64,000 bases of DNA. Source: Actinospineispora eucalypti (GTDB lineage: Bacteria; Actinomycetota; Actinomycetes; Mycobacteriales; Pseudonocardiaceae). Every line of letters begins with the position of its first letter. The first letter of the stretch is position 1. The notes under the pieces were generated by a model. That model saw only the letters and a program-made list of their open reading frames with translations. It did not search any database and had not been told where the DNA came from. Location: contig JACHMT010000002.1 of assembly GCA_014208095.1 (NCBI GenBank), positions 62,001 through 126,000 on the forward strand. The letters are read 5' to 3'. The position numbers and the translations under genes were made by a program. Shown here in pieces: positions 6,516-14,927 of this stretch.

Positions 6516-9108
6516 CCATGTGACCCGGCCCGAGCCGGCCAGCCCCACGCATAACCGCCCGCCCACCGGCCCCGCCACGCCGTTCCCGCCGGCGTTCCCT
6601 GGCCCCAGCGGCAACCACAGCCCGTCCACGCCGCCCGCGGGCAGCTCGACCAGCCCGAACCCGCCGCAGGTAACGCCGCCACCCGCTCGGCCCGCTGAGC
6701 CGCCTATTTCCACCAGCCCCGGCCCGACGCCGCATCCAGCGCCCGGCCCCACGCCGCCGCCGGTACCGCAGCAGCCGCCGTCGGGTCCGACGGAGTCCAC
6801 CAGGGTGACGCCAGCGCCGGACACGCCTTCCCAACCATGGCCATATCCGTCGCCGCGCTGGCCGTCACTACCCGACCGGTCCGCCTCCCCACCCGGCACA
6901 ACGCCCCCACCTGGCCCCGGCACGCTGAGCCCCATGCCCGGACCAGGCCAGCCGCAGCAGCCCCCGATGGACAACCGGCCCGATCCAGGATTTCCGCAGC
7001 CGCCCGTTGAGCAGCCGGACATGAACGCCCTGCCGGCGCCGGCGCCGGAGGCGCCGGTAGTCCCGAAGCCGACCTCGGGCGGCGGTTACCTGTTCGGCGC
7101 GGGTGTATTCCTCGCCGCGTGCGTTGTCACAGCGATCGCTTTCGCGGTTACCCGGCGCAAGTTGCGCCACGCCAGCGGTTACGTGATCGGCAGCGGTGTC
7201 CGCGACACGCTGCACATCCCGACGATCGCCCAGCGCCTGCACGCCAGCAGAGCCGGCACGCGGAGCTCCGAGTCGGGCAGCGATCAAGAGTGGACGCCGC
7301 TGCCCGCCGGAGGAGTCCTCGACACCCCTAACCAGCAGCACACGGCAGGTAGGGACGGGTGGTTGGACCTTATCCGCACCAGCGACGCCAGGGAGACCGA
7401 GGAGGCAGGGTCAGGCACTCACGCGGCGGCGATTGCCTACGAACTCCCGCTCGGGGAACTCACCGGCCAATGCGTGCCGGTGCGCATCCTGGAGACCGGT
7501 GGGTTGGCCCTGCAGGGTCACGGCGCGGATGGTGTGGGACGCGCGCTGATCCTCAGCACGCTGTCCGGCGACGAGGACACCGGGCGGCCTGCTGGCCGCG
7601 TCCTTCTGCCGGCGGCGGATGCGTTGCGTCTGTTCGGGCGCAGTGACCTCGGCGACGACACGCCGGAGGGCCTGTGGATCGTCCCGACGCTCGATCACGC
7701 GGTCTCCGCGCTCGAGCACGAAATCAGCCGTCGCCAGCATCATCAGGCTCAGACCCATGACGCGCAATGGCCCGTGACGATGCTGGTGACCCGGACACCG
7801 GGCACGACCGCGTCGCACCGGGCGCTGCTCGAATTGATCCGCGCAGGCCGATCGTGGGGGATCACCGCGCTGGTGTTCGGCATGTGGCCCACCGGGCGGA
7901 CCCTTAACCTAACGACCGTCCTCAATACCACCACAGGCGAAGATGAAATCGTTGTCACTCCGCCTGCCGGCTCGCTCACGGAGCCGCTGGAAGGGACCAA
8001 TTGCTACGCGCTCCCGGCCGCCGATTGGTTCGCCCTGGCCTCCCAACTCGCCACGATGCTCGACAACCCGATCGACACCTCCCTCGCCCCGCCACCGTCT
8101 GACGGCCAGAACAGCCAGCCCGAGCCCGACGCACCCGCGGAACGTGTGCAGCTCGCCGGCGCCGTAGCCCAGCCCCAGCAAACGGACGGCACCCCAGAGC
8201 AGGGCGCCGCTGAAACGGCCGGTCGAAGCGTGCAAACCCACAATCAGAACCAGCTGGCTGACGATGATCCGGAACCGGTTCTCTACGCCGCTCCCGCCTG
8301 CACCGACGAATCCGCCGCATCGGACATCGCCGAGGACGCCTCCACCCCAGGCACCACCGCCCCGGGCGACGCGTCACCAGGCGTCCTGACCTTGTCCCTG
8401 TTCGGCCCGCCCCGAGCGATCTGGCACCCCACACCCACCACCGCAGGCGTTCAACCAGCCCCGGTCACCGTGCCATTGACGCCGAAGTTCCAAGAGATCT
8501 GTACTCACCTCGGCGTGCACGCCAACGGCGCCACCCGCGAGGCCATGGCAGAGGCCATCTGGCCGCGCAACAACCGCCGCGAGCTCCCCACCAACACGCT
8601 CAACACGAACTTCACCCGGTTCAAACAACGCGTCAATCAAGCCACCGGCGGCGCCATCGCCAACCCGATCACGATCATCGGGACCGGGTTGTGTCAGCTA
8701 GATACCGCCCACATTCGCATTGACTACCGCGACTTCCGCGAGGCGCTCGACCGCCGCCACCACACAACCGACCCGGATAAGGTCGCGCAGGTCTACCAGG
8801 AAGCGCTCAACCACTACACCGGCGAACTCGGCGAAGGCATCTACGCCGAGTGGATCGAACCCCACCGGCAAGACGCCAAACGCGACGCACTCGACGCCGC
8901 CTGTTACCTCGCGCGGCACTACGCCGACACCGACCCTCAACAAGCACTCAATGTCCTGGAGAAAGCCCGCGCCATCGACCCCGACAACAAATCAATCTAC
9001 CAACACATCATCGAAATCCATCACAAGCTCGGCCAACCCGACGCAGCCGACCGCGCCGCCGAACTCTGGGAAAAACAAGTCGAGAAAGGCGCCGCTTTTG
9101 ACCAATGA
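6004..9108 (+). CDS. PPE-like / proline-rich / transmembrane / BTAD regulator fusion
   Basis: This 1034-residue protein starts at GTG 6004, with an in-frame stop at 5986 and a strong GAGAAGGGG site upstream. Residues 1-171 are a helical PPE/WXG-like domain (Trp60-Gln-Gly), identical to the N-terminus of the gene at 12317. Residues 172-355 are Pro-rich. A membrane helix lies at about 363-382 (VFLAACVVTAIAFAV). Residues 383-790 are an uncharacterised cytoplasmic region. Residues 793-1034 match the SARP/BTAD pattern: LSLFGPPRA, a winged-helix segment with EAIWPRNNRRELPTN, then tetratricopeptide-like helices ending in ARAIDPDN. Membrane regulators with BTAD tails are known in actinomycetes; the PPE-like outer part is the unusual feature. 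I infer envelope sensing linked to transcription. Confidence 0.8.
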   Translation: MEDVCYDNGEGLQKLREQVYGGPGVGVVESAVAGLGRLQPWAADSSGRLRQAMRGTGVDWQGQAADATAASVQRVGEWANLGGQATHNGGGRVQDYAGSFAEMKSKIAEPVPVPTLTAWNQVLGIFGNGFDHYAAVEENANRTEAAYTAYRAHENNSRGAVDTFPTLNQVPHVTRPEPASPTHNRPPTGPATPFPPAFPGPSGNHSPSTPPAGSSTSPNPPQVTPPPARPAEPPISTSPGPTPHPAPGPTPPPVPQQPPSGPTESTRVTPAPDTPSQPWPYPSPRWPSLPDRSASPPGTTPPPGPGTLSPMPGPGQPQQPPMDNRPDPGFPQPPVEQPDMNALPAPAPEAPVVPKPTSGGGYLFGAGVFLAACVVTAIAFAVTRRKLRHASGYVIGSGVRDTLHIPTIAQRLHASRAGTRSSESGSDQEWTPLPAGGVLDTPNQQHTAGRDGWLDLIRTSDARETEEAGSGTHAAAIAYELPLGELTGQCVPVRILETGGLALQGHGADGVGRALILSTLSGDEDTGRPAGRVLLPAADALRLFGRSDLGDDTPEGLWIVPTLDHAVSALEHEISRRQHHQAQTHDAQWPVTMLVTRTPGTTASHRALLELIRAGRSWGITALVFGMWPTGRTLNLTTVLNTTTGEDEIVVTPPAGSLTEPLEGTNCYALPAADWFALASQLATMLDNPIDTSLAPPPSDGQNSQPEPDAPAERVQLAGAVAQPQQTDGTPEQGAAETAGRSVQTHNQNQLADDDPEPVLYAAPACTDESAASDIAEDASTPGTTAPGDASPGVLTLSLFGPPRAIWHPTPTTAGVQPAPVTVPLTPKFQEICTHLGVHANGATREAMAEAIWPRNNRRELPTNTLNTNFTRFKQRVNQATGGAIANPITIIGTGLCQLDTAHIRIDYRDFREALDRRHHTTDPDKVAQVYQEALNHYTGELGEGIYAEWIEPHRQDAKRDALDAACYLARHYADTDPQQALNVLEKARAIDPDNKSIYQHIIEIHHKLGQPDAADRAAELWEKQVEKGAAFDQ

Positions 9109-9121
9109 CGGTCAGACGAGC

Positions 9122-9337
9122 CTAGTCTTGCCCGTTGTAGTGCTGATAGCCCTCGGCACCTTCCGAACACAGCCCCGGATCGAGCACGTCGTGCACCTCG
9201 TCAATGCCGACCTTGCTCAGCACACCGCTCTCTTCCCAAAGATCCGTGACCTCGTCCGGATACGTGGCCAGCAGGACTAAGATGTCACCCGGAGCGACGT
9301 GCGCCGCATCAGCCACTTCATCAACGGTTGCGCTCAT
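9122..9337 (-). CDS. Hypothetical small acidic protein (71 aa)
   Basis: It begins MSATVDEVADAAHVAPGDILVLL and is acidic throughout. The start resembles a small helix-turn-helix-like segment, but no family is recognised. It is convergent with the PPE-BTAD gene, 13 bp from its stop, and lies within the potentially invertible segment. Confidence 0.45.
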   Translation of the reverse strand: MSATVDEVADAAHVAPGDILVLLATYPDEVTDLWEESGVLSKVGIDEVHDVLDPGLCSEGAEGYQHYNGQD

Positions 9338-9451
9338 GCTCTAAGCATCCATCATCGGGGTCGACCCCCGCTACGCGATGCTAGCGGAGCTACCAATGCT
9401 TACATGCTGTGCACGGTTGAACGTATGGCGTGATTCGGTCAAGCAGACCAG

Positions 9452-10266
9452 TCACTTCTCTTTGTCAGAAATATCTGCACCGGAAACGAGCGAGCGCGCG
9501 GTGACGGTGAATTGATTGATCACCGCGAGCATCTGCGGCGGTGACTTGCCGGCGCACGCACTCAAGAGCCACAGGCAGCACCACCCGAAAACACCCAAGT
9601 TCGCCCAACCCATGATCTGAGGATCAAGCAGCGGCTGAATCGACCGTAACCCCAGGAGAAGCCCCACCGGGATCACAGCAATGACGACGCTCCGAACGAC
9701 GTTGAATAACCTATCGCGTGCAGCTTCCAATGAGTTCTTGCGGGCCTCCTCGCCCGAGAAGGCAATATATCCCAGGTGGCCAGTAAGAAGAGCGGCGACA
9801 ATTTGGGACAAGTCGTCAACTAGCTTCTTCAGACCCTCGCGCTCGGGCAGTACGAGAGCTACTTTGAACTCTTCCATCGAGCGAGCTAGTCCGTAAAAGG
9901 CCGCACTGACCGCAGCGCCGGACCGCGCGCCAGCCCAGTCAGCCGAACAATTCCGCGCCAACATGTGGAGCGAGTCTGCCGCAAGGTCCAACTCGTACGC
10001 GATGTCCGCGCGATCACGCGTGTACTGAGGCAGCCAATATTCCGCTCGAACCTCTTCTTCAGATATTCCGCATTATCGTCGGAGATGTCGGATAAAATCT
10101 GGTCCGCGGCGCTCCTGATTGGCGGCCACGCGCAACTCAGGATCTGCACCAGCTTGTTCCGACTGTCATCAGAGATCTCACGTGACACGGCCACATAGCG
10201 GACAGCATCGCGCGCCATGGTCGTGACGAAGTCGCGGACGACTCCGTTCCGAGTATCAGTGATCAA
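9452..10266 (-). pseudogene. Frameshifted two-helix membrane protein gene of the ESX cluster
   Basis: Two overlapping frames form one gene. The 5' frame (10266-9886) is protein-like up to NAEYLKKRF; the natural sequence continues in another frame as AEYWLPQYTRDRADIAYELD, leading into the 3' frame that ends at 9452. The joined product would be about 270 residues with membrane helices near SVVIAVIPVGLLLGL and FGWCCLWLLSACAG. The shift lies near 10055-10070. It could be a real inactivation, a sequencing error or programmed slippage. The gene begins about 50 bp after the EspG stop and is probably the last of that operon. No family is recognised. Confidence 0.6.
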
Positions 10267-10314
10267 CAGAACCCTCTTGACAAACGCGCGCGTGAGATGC
10301 CAGTAGTATCGTGT

Positions 10315-11130
10315 TCAATATCTTGAACCGCGGCGAGGACGCAGTTCAGCGACCAGGTCCAGCCACCGGTCATAGAGCCGGCCGGAGTCTGCCGGAGAAA
10401 CAGTCACAAATCCACCCCGCCGTAGCTGCATGAAATACCGGCCCTGGATACGGTGGAACCCGATCACCCAGGGTCCTCGTACAGTCCGCCCATTGGAGCG
10501 GCTGGTAGCGCCGAGCTGCCCACCGGCATCAGCGCCTGTGCACATTCGGGCCAGCACACTCGCATCGTGCGAGGAGACGCCGCGTCGCCGCAGCCCATCG
10601 GCGAGCTCAACAAAGTTGCTCGGGTCGGCCAGCTGAGCCGTCGCGTCGTCGAGCACGTCAGCGGGGATGTTCACCACCTGTCCGTACCCGGCTTGCATCT
10701 TCCCCAAGCTCCCGAGCAGCTCAGCGGCCACCCGGGCGCCGTCTACCGGACGCAGGCGGATCGGGCCAGCCCCGTCGTTGCTGACCACCACAACACCCTC
10801 AAAACCGTCCACCGCCCCGAACCCCAGGATCGGCCGGAGCGAACCGTCCGGATTCGTGTAGCGGATATCCAGCTGGTACTCCGCGCCGTCAATCAGCCCG
10901 AGCAACCGGGCCAGATGTGGCGACGGCCGTGCACCGTCAGATAGCCCGCGTTCAGCCAAACCCACCAGCGCGGACCGGAGAAGATTGTCGCTTTCGACCC
11001 GGTCACGCGCGGTCCAGCCTGGACGCCGCAGTCGGAACCACACTGGCGGATCGCCGAGCCTAAGCGACTCCCAACATGCCAACAGCTCCGTCGGCGACAA
11101 CACGATCCCGCTCGGGGTCTGAACAATCAC
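10315..11130 (-). CDS. EspG-like ESX secretion-associated chaperone
   Basis: EspG proteins bind PPE-type substrates in the cytoplasm and deliver them to type VII secretion. The protein is 271 residues, a normal length, with the expected mixed fold: SPTELLACWESLRLGDPP at the N-terminus, a central ARLLGLID..EYQLDIRY segment, and a C-terminal GPWVIGFHRIQGRYFMQ segment. The GTG start overlaps the PPE gene's TGA by 4 nt (GTGA), so the pair is translationally coupled, as expected for a chaperone and its client. No ESX core genes (EccC, EccD, MycP) are in the window. Confidence 0.8.
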   Translation of the reverse strand: MIVQTPSGIVLSPTELLACWESLRLGDPPVWFRLRRPGWTARDRVESDNLLRSALVGLAERGLSDGARPSPHLARLLGLIDGAEYQLDIRYTNPDGSLRPILGFGAVDGFEGVVVVSNDGAGPIRLRPVDGARVAAELLGSLGKMQAGYGQVVNIPADVLDDATAQLADPSNFVELADGLRRRGVSSHDASVLARMCTGADAGGQLGATSRSNGRTVRGPWVIGFHRIQGRYFMQLRRGGFVTVSPADSGRLYDRWLDLVAELRPRRGSRY

Positions 11131-12317
11131 GGTTGCACCTCCTCAGGTCCGATCACCGGCGAGACCACGGCATCGTCTTCGGCGATCTCGAACGGATTCC
11201 CTGTACGCAGGAACAAATCCTCGTCACGCTCGCGGCGCCGCCCACCCCCTGCGCCACCGCCGCCCGCCGGCGTGACCAGCATCGCGCCGGGTCCCGACCC
11301 CGGGGACGGACCTTCCGCGGCTCGGGTCGGCATGGTGCCCGGCCCGCGCTCGACCGGAGCGGGAGAACTCTCGAATGGCCGAGGCAGCAAAGCACGTGTG
11401 CTGCCGCCTTGTCCGCCCGCCTGATATCCGCCCCCGCTCGGCCCGCCGGCAAGGAACGGCGGAACGGCAGGCGGTAGACCGGGCGAGATTCCCGGACCCA
11501 GACCTCCGGGTGCGCTCGGCGAACGGCTCACCCCACCAGCCGGGATCTCAGTGCCGCCCGCCTGGGGTAACGACGGAAGCGTGTACGCCGGCGCAGTGCT
11601 CGAGCTCGCGGCGGGAGGTCCAGCGGTGCCCGGCAACCCAGCACCAGTGTGGTCAGCGCCAGCAACGACATCGTCGGCGCCGGACCGACCCACACGGGGT
11701 ACCGCGTTCGCGCCGGCATGGCCTGGAGCCGCGCGCCACCCCAGATCACCGTCCGAAACACCAGGGCCAGCAGGTTGTTTCGCTGGCTCAGCCCTGCTGA
11801 GCTGTGGGACTTGGTTGAGGGTGGGGAAGGTATCCACCGCACCCCGGGAGTTGTTCTCATGCGCCCGATAGGCCGTATAAGCGGCTTCGGTGCGGTTCGC
11901 GTTCTCCTCAACCGCCGCATAGTGATCGAAACCGTTGCCGAAGATCCCCAGCACCTGGTTCCACGCCGTCAAGGTCGGCACCGGCACCGGTTCGGCGATC
12001 TTCGATTTCATCTCGGCGAACGAGCCGGCGTAGTCCTGCACCCGGCCGCCACCGTTGTGCGTGGCCTGCCCACCCAGATTGGCCCACTCACCCACCCGCT
12101 GCACCGACGCCGCCGTCGCATCGGCCGCTTGGCCCTGCCAGTCCACACCGGTCCCGCGCATCGCCTGCCGCAAACGACCAGACGAATCCGCCGCCCACGG
12201 CTGCAACCGACCCAACCCGGCCACGGCCGACTCGACCACACCAACCCCGGGACCGCCGTACACCTGCTCACGCAGCTTCTGCAGCCCCTCACCGTTGTCG
12301 TAACACACATCCTCCAC
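11127..12317 (-). CDS. PPE-like ESX substrate with proline/glycine-rich tail
   Basis: Residues 1-171 are the helical PPE/WXG-like domain (Trp60-Gln-Gly turn) encoded by the right copy of the 513-bp inverted repeat. Residues 172-370 are Pro/Gly/Ala-rich and disordered, and the tail ends GPEEVQP. The protein is 396 residues from a GTG start, the same start codon as its paralogue at 6004. It sits between the DUF3558 lipoprotein (13-bp gap) and EspG (4-nt overlap), matching the common Pseudonocardiaceae order. It is presumably exported with EspG help; the client relation is inferred. Confidence 0.8.
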   Translation of the reverse strand: MEDVCYDNGEGLQKLREQVYGGPGVGVVESAVAGLGRLQPWAADSSGRLRQAMRGTGVDWQGQAADATAASVQRVGEWANLGGQATHNGGGRVQDYAGSFAEMKSKIAEPVPVPTLTAWNQVLGIFGNGFDHYAAVEENANRTEAAYTAYRAHENNSRGAVDTFPTLNQVPQLSRAEPAKQPAGPGVSDGDLGWRAAPGHAGANAVPRVGRSGADDVVAGADHTGAGLPGTAGPPAASSSTAPAYTLPSLPQAGGTEIPAGGVSRSPSAPGGLGPGISPGLPPAVPPFLAGGPSGGGYQAGGQGGSTRALLPRPFESSPAPVERGPGTMPTRAAEGPSPGSGPGAMLVTPAGGGGAGGGRRRERDEDLFLRTGNPFEIAEDDAVVSPVIGPEEVQP

Positions 12318-12318
12318 A
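11806..12318 (-). repeat. 513-bp inverted repeat, right copy
   Basis: This is the reverse complement of 6003-6515. Divergence starts abruptly at both ends: at the base before the start codon shared by the two genes, and inside codon 171. The enclosed segment is 6516-11805. Confidence 0.95.
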
Positions 12319-12330
12319 ACAGGCCCTGTC

Positions 12331-12918
12331 CTACCGGTTGCCCACGAGTGTTCGGAGGTTCGAAACCATCATCTCGGCGACCCGAGTGGCCTGCTGACAT
12401 GCGTATTGGTGAGTGATCCCAGGATGACTAGCTTCGGAGACGATGTAAGAGGCCTTCAGGCTTTGCCCCGGGGCGACGTCCACGAGCAACATGCAATTGT
12501 CATCCGGTCTGCCTAGACCAGAGTAGGCCTCCACCGCCGGGAATCCGGCAACTGCCGTGATCCGAGTCCGACTATTCAAGAAGTACTCTGCTCCATGGTC
12601 CAACTCCGTACTCGCTATCCAGCTGTCTTCTGGCTCGGCGGGCAGGTTTGACCAGGTGCAGTGGTAGCGGCCGGGCTGATTTGTAGCTTCCGTTTTCTTC
12701 GGAGGGGCAGTGCCCAACTGTGCAACTTGCGCTGGGCTAAGAAGTGCGCACGGGTCGACCGTGTCCAGAGGCAACGAGCCGGGCCGCGGGGGGAGGAGGG
12801 GGGCCATCGGCGGCGAGGCCGGTGGCGCTTCCGGGGCCGGGCCCGACGAACATCCAGCCATCACCAGTGAGACCAACGCAACCAACGTTATGCCTGCGAG
12901 GCTCCTCCACCTGCTCAT
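12331..12918 (-). CDS. DUF3558-family lipoprotein
   Basis: I chose ATG 12918 (MSRWRSLAGITLV), which overlaps the previous gene's stop as ATGA; a longer frame would start at 12960. The signal peptide ends in a lipobox, LVMAGC, with the lipidated Cys followed by a Pro-rich linker. The mature domain begins DPCALLSPAQVAQLG and has a further Cys in YHCTWSN, typical of DUF3558, an actinobacterial cell-surface family of unknown function that recurs beside PPE-like and EspG genes. Length is 195 residues. It is the second gene of the ESX-type operon. Confidence 0.85.
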   Translation of the reverse strand: MSRWRSLAGITLVALVSLVMAGCSSGPAPEAPPASPPMAPLLPPRPGSLPLDTVDPCALLSPAQVAQLGTAPPKKTEATNQPGRYHCTWSNLPAEPEDSWIASTELDHGAEYFLNSRTRITAVAGFPAVEAYSGLGRPDDNCMLLVDVAPGQSLKASYIVSEASHPGITHQYACQQATRVAEMMVSNLRTLVGNR

Positions 12919-13394
12919 CGGCCTGGTCCAGCGGTTCCGGGAAGCTGCGGGAAGGGCCATTGCGGCGGCGTGGGAGCCGGAGACGCAACGAGCGGCGCTG
13001 GATTTACTGGTGGTGGGTTGTCGATCTGAAATCTGCTGAACGAATCCCTTATCTGCTGTTCGCCATGTCCGTACTCCTTGGCCATCCGTTCAAGATTCTT
13101 GGCGCCCGTCTGGAGCTCCTTGACATAAGCCTGCCATTGGTCGAGCAACCCCGTGATCTTCGTGTTGAACTGTGGCGCCAGATCGATGGACACCGGGTCG
13201 AGGCCCGGCTCGCCGACGACGGACTCCTGACGCGCAACTCGTACCTTCTCGGCCATCAGCATGGACTCCGCCAGCAGGGCGTTCCGGATCTGCAGCACGT
13301 TCTCGGGCGTCACCCGCATGCCACTAAGATTCGCCTGGACGTCGTTGACCAGCGATGACTGGACATCCCCCGGCCTACTCATGGCTGACACCAT
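12915..13394 (-). CDS. WXG100-like ESX-associated protein
   Basis: This is the first gene of the minus-strand ESX-type operon and overlaps the DUF3558 gene by 4 nt. The product (159 aa, or 155 from the second ATG at 13382) has a helical body of about 110 residues with a central helix break around LLDQWQAYVKELQTG, like WXG100-related proteins. A Pro-rich tail ends PGTAGPGR. It lacks a canonical WXG triplet, so the assignment rests on fold pattern and context. No signal peptide is visible. Confidence 0.6.
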   Translation of the reverse strand: MVSAMSRPGDVQSSLVNDVQANLSGMRVTPENVLQIRNALLAESMLMAEKVRVARQESVVGEPGLDPVSIDLAPQFNTKITGLLDQWQAYVKELQTGAKNLERMAKEYGHGEQQIRDSFSRFQIDNPPPVNPAPLVASPAPTPPQWPFPQLPGTAGPGR

Positions 13395-13555
13395 AGCCAG
13401 CCGGCCAGCGCCTCATGGTGGTTTTGGCGAAATTCTCGAGCTGGATTTCCCCTCGACGAGAGGCATACCGACCACACCGGCAAGCGAAAGTTGAGTGTCA
13501 TAGATAGCATCGTCACGCTCGCGCCCAGGCCCGGTGTCTGGAGCCAACTCACGCC

Positions 13556-13912
13556 TCAGGACATGCGCAGCTGCTGCCAATGCTTCATCGAGGCGGCCAG
13601 GCTGAAGGTGATCTCACCGTTGAGCGGGTTCAGGAATGCCGCGTCTCGATCGAGAGCCGGCACGGGTTGCCACTTGCCGTCCACGTAATCCCCGGGAACC
13701 AATTCGCACCAGTACAACCGGTCGTCGATCGGCAAGGATTCTGGTCTTGGGTAGATCAGCAGCATGTAGTTGTCGAGCAACGTTCTGATGGCCAGATTCC
13801 GGGCTGCTTGCTCGTCAACGCATTCCTCCGCGTACCAGGTCCGTTTCGAATCCGAGTCTCTGCCGCCGTCCACGTAGAAGACTACCTGACACTTGCCGCG
13901 CCTTGATGCCAT
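13556..13912 (-). CDS. Hypothetical protein (118 aa)
   Basis: It begins MASRRGKCQVVFYVDGG and has an alternating beta/alpha pattern with a Trp/Tyr-rich centre (RLYWCELVPGDYVDGKWQ). Its ATG overlaps the TGA of the upstream frame (TGATG), so it is coupled to 14256-13912 as the last gene of a three-gene set. Codon use is natural and the gene appears intact. The family is not recognised. Confidence 0.55.
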   Translation of the reverse strand: MASRRGKCQVVFYVDGGRDSDSKRTWYAEECVDEQAARNLAIRTLLDNYMLLIYPRPESLPIDDRLYWCELVPGDYVDGKWQPVPALDRDAAFLNPLNGEITFSLAASMKHWQQLRMS

Positions 13913-14256
13913 CAGGCGACACCGTCTCCTTGGAAAGATTGAGTTTCTGTCTTACGCACAGTCGATCGCGATCTGCGCGCCATAGCTCGTTCTTGATTGC
14001 CCTGAATCTCAAGCGCTCTTTGCCGAATTTTGACAAGTACACACGGCCACTCGACAGGTCGATAACTCCCGCATCCGGTGCAGTCGCCGTCAAGCCGCTG
14101 GATATGGGACGCTCCGACTCTGTCGGTCCACCCAGGGTCACTGCTGACAAACCGAGCAGCCATCTCGACCGGGTCCGACTCCGGCGCTACTTCGAAGCTC
14201 GCCTTAAAAGTTGGCACCTCTCGCGACCCAGTGCACGTCACCGGCGACGCCCTCAC
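13912..14256 (-). pseudogene. Probable frameshifted hypothetical gene
   Basis: The first 45 residues (PTFKASFEVAPESDPVEM and on) look like protein, but the remainder of this frame is Arg-rich. Meanwhile another frame between about 14080 and 13910 reads naturally (VIDLSSGRVYLSKFGKER). A single indel near 14085 would unite them. The GTG start overlaps the kinase remnant's stop (GTGA) and the end overlaps the next ATG (TGATG), so the original operon layout is kept. No family is assigned. Confidence 0.4.
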
Positions 14257-14663
14257 CGCGCCACCACCACTACGGCATGCCAGCCCTCTCCTGGCAGCGA
14301 TGCGAGCAGAACATCGTCAACCGGTATGGGCGAGCAGACGACCGCCAACGTGGACGCGAGATGGCGTGCAGCGATGTCGAGGAGAGCGCGCCTGGCGGGC
14401 TTCACATCGTTGGCCGCGTTAAGCAGGACCGACTTGCCTGACGCGAGACAGTCGCCGAGATCCTTGTGCACGAGTCGCACGCGCTGCCGAGACATGTTCC
14501 TCCGCAAGGACAACAGGATGACCCCGTGTCCCAGACCGTCGACAACACGAGGGACAGCGCCTCGCCGGCTCTCGGATGGGCCGATCATCACCGCAAGCAC
14601 AGGCCGGGAATCCGGCGCTACCAGCGGGCGAACCGTTGAGTGCACCGGGACCTGGTTGCCCAT
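14253..14663 (-). pseudogene. Degenerate P-loop (polynucleotide-kinase-type) ATPase remnant
   Basis: The order of elements resembles small AAA/PNK-type kinases: VLAVMIGPSESRRGAV where a GxxGSGKS loop should be, then LVHKDLGDCLASGKSVLLNA and RALLDIAARHLASTLAVV. The P-loop Gly-Lys-Ser/Thr is lost, and the distal catalytic part is shortened to the end LPGEGWHAVV. At 136 residues it is shorter than such kinases. I infer decay of an active kinase gene. It starts the minus-strand set read away from the XRE regulator, with the paired palindromes at 14800-14840 in between. Confidence 0.45.
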
Positions 14664-14799
14664 GGCACCTCCCGAGCTTCCGGACGAACTTGCGCGCCCT
14701 CAGGGCAGGGCGCTTTCATCCAGCCTGAGCACGGTGTCCCCAGGGGAATTGGCCGCCGCGACTGCAAGGGCATACGGTGGTCGTCGATCACGTACTTCG

Positions 14800-14840
14800 G
14801 TACTTCGTAGAAATCTACCGTGTAGAAGTCTACGAAGTAC
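14800..14840. promoter_or_regulatory. Paired palindromic operator upstream of the XRE regulator
   Basis: There are two 12-bp near-palindromes, GTAGAAATCTAC (14807-14818) and GTAGAAGTCTAC (14822-14833), 15 bp apart start to start. They lie inside a larger inverted repeat whose outer arms are GTACTTCGTAGA (14800-14811) and TCTACGAAGTAC (14829-14840). The site is in the divergent gap between 14663(-) and 14928(+). The same pair with the same spacing recurs at 16739-16765. Confidence 0.75.
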
Positions 14841-14927
14841 ACACCTCCGATAGGGTGACGACTTGTGCGTGACCGGGCTGGGTGGGTGGCTGAGCGCGTC
14901 GACTGAGACGAGGGAGCAACTAACAAC

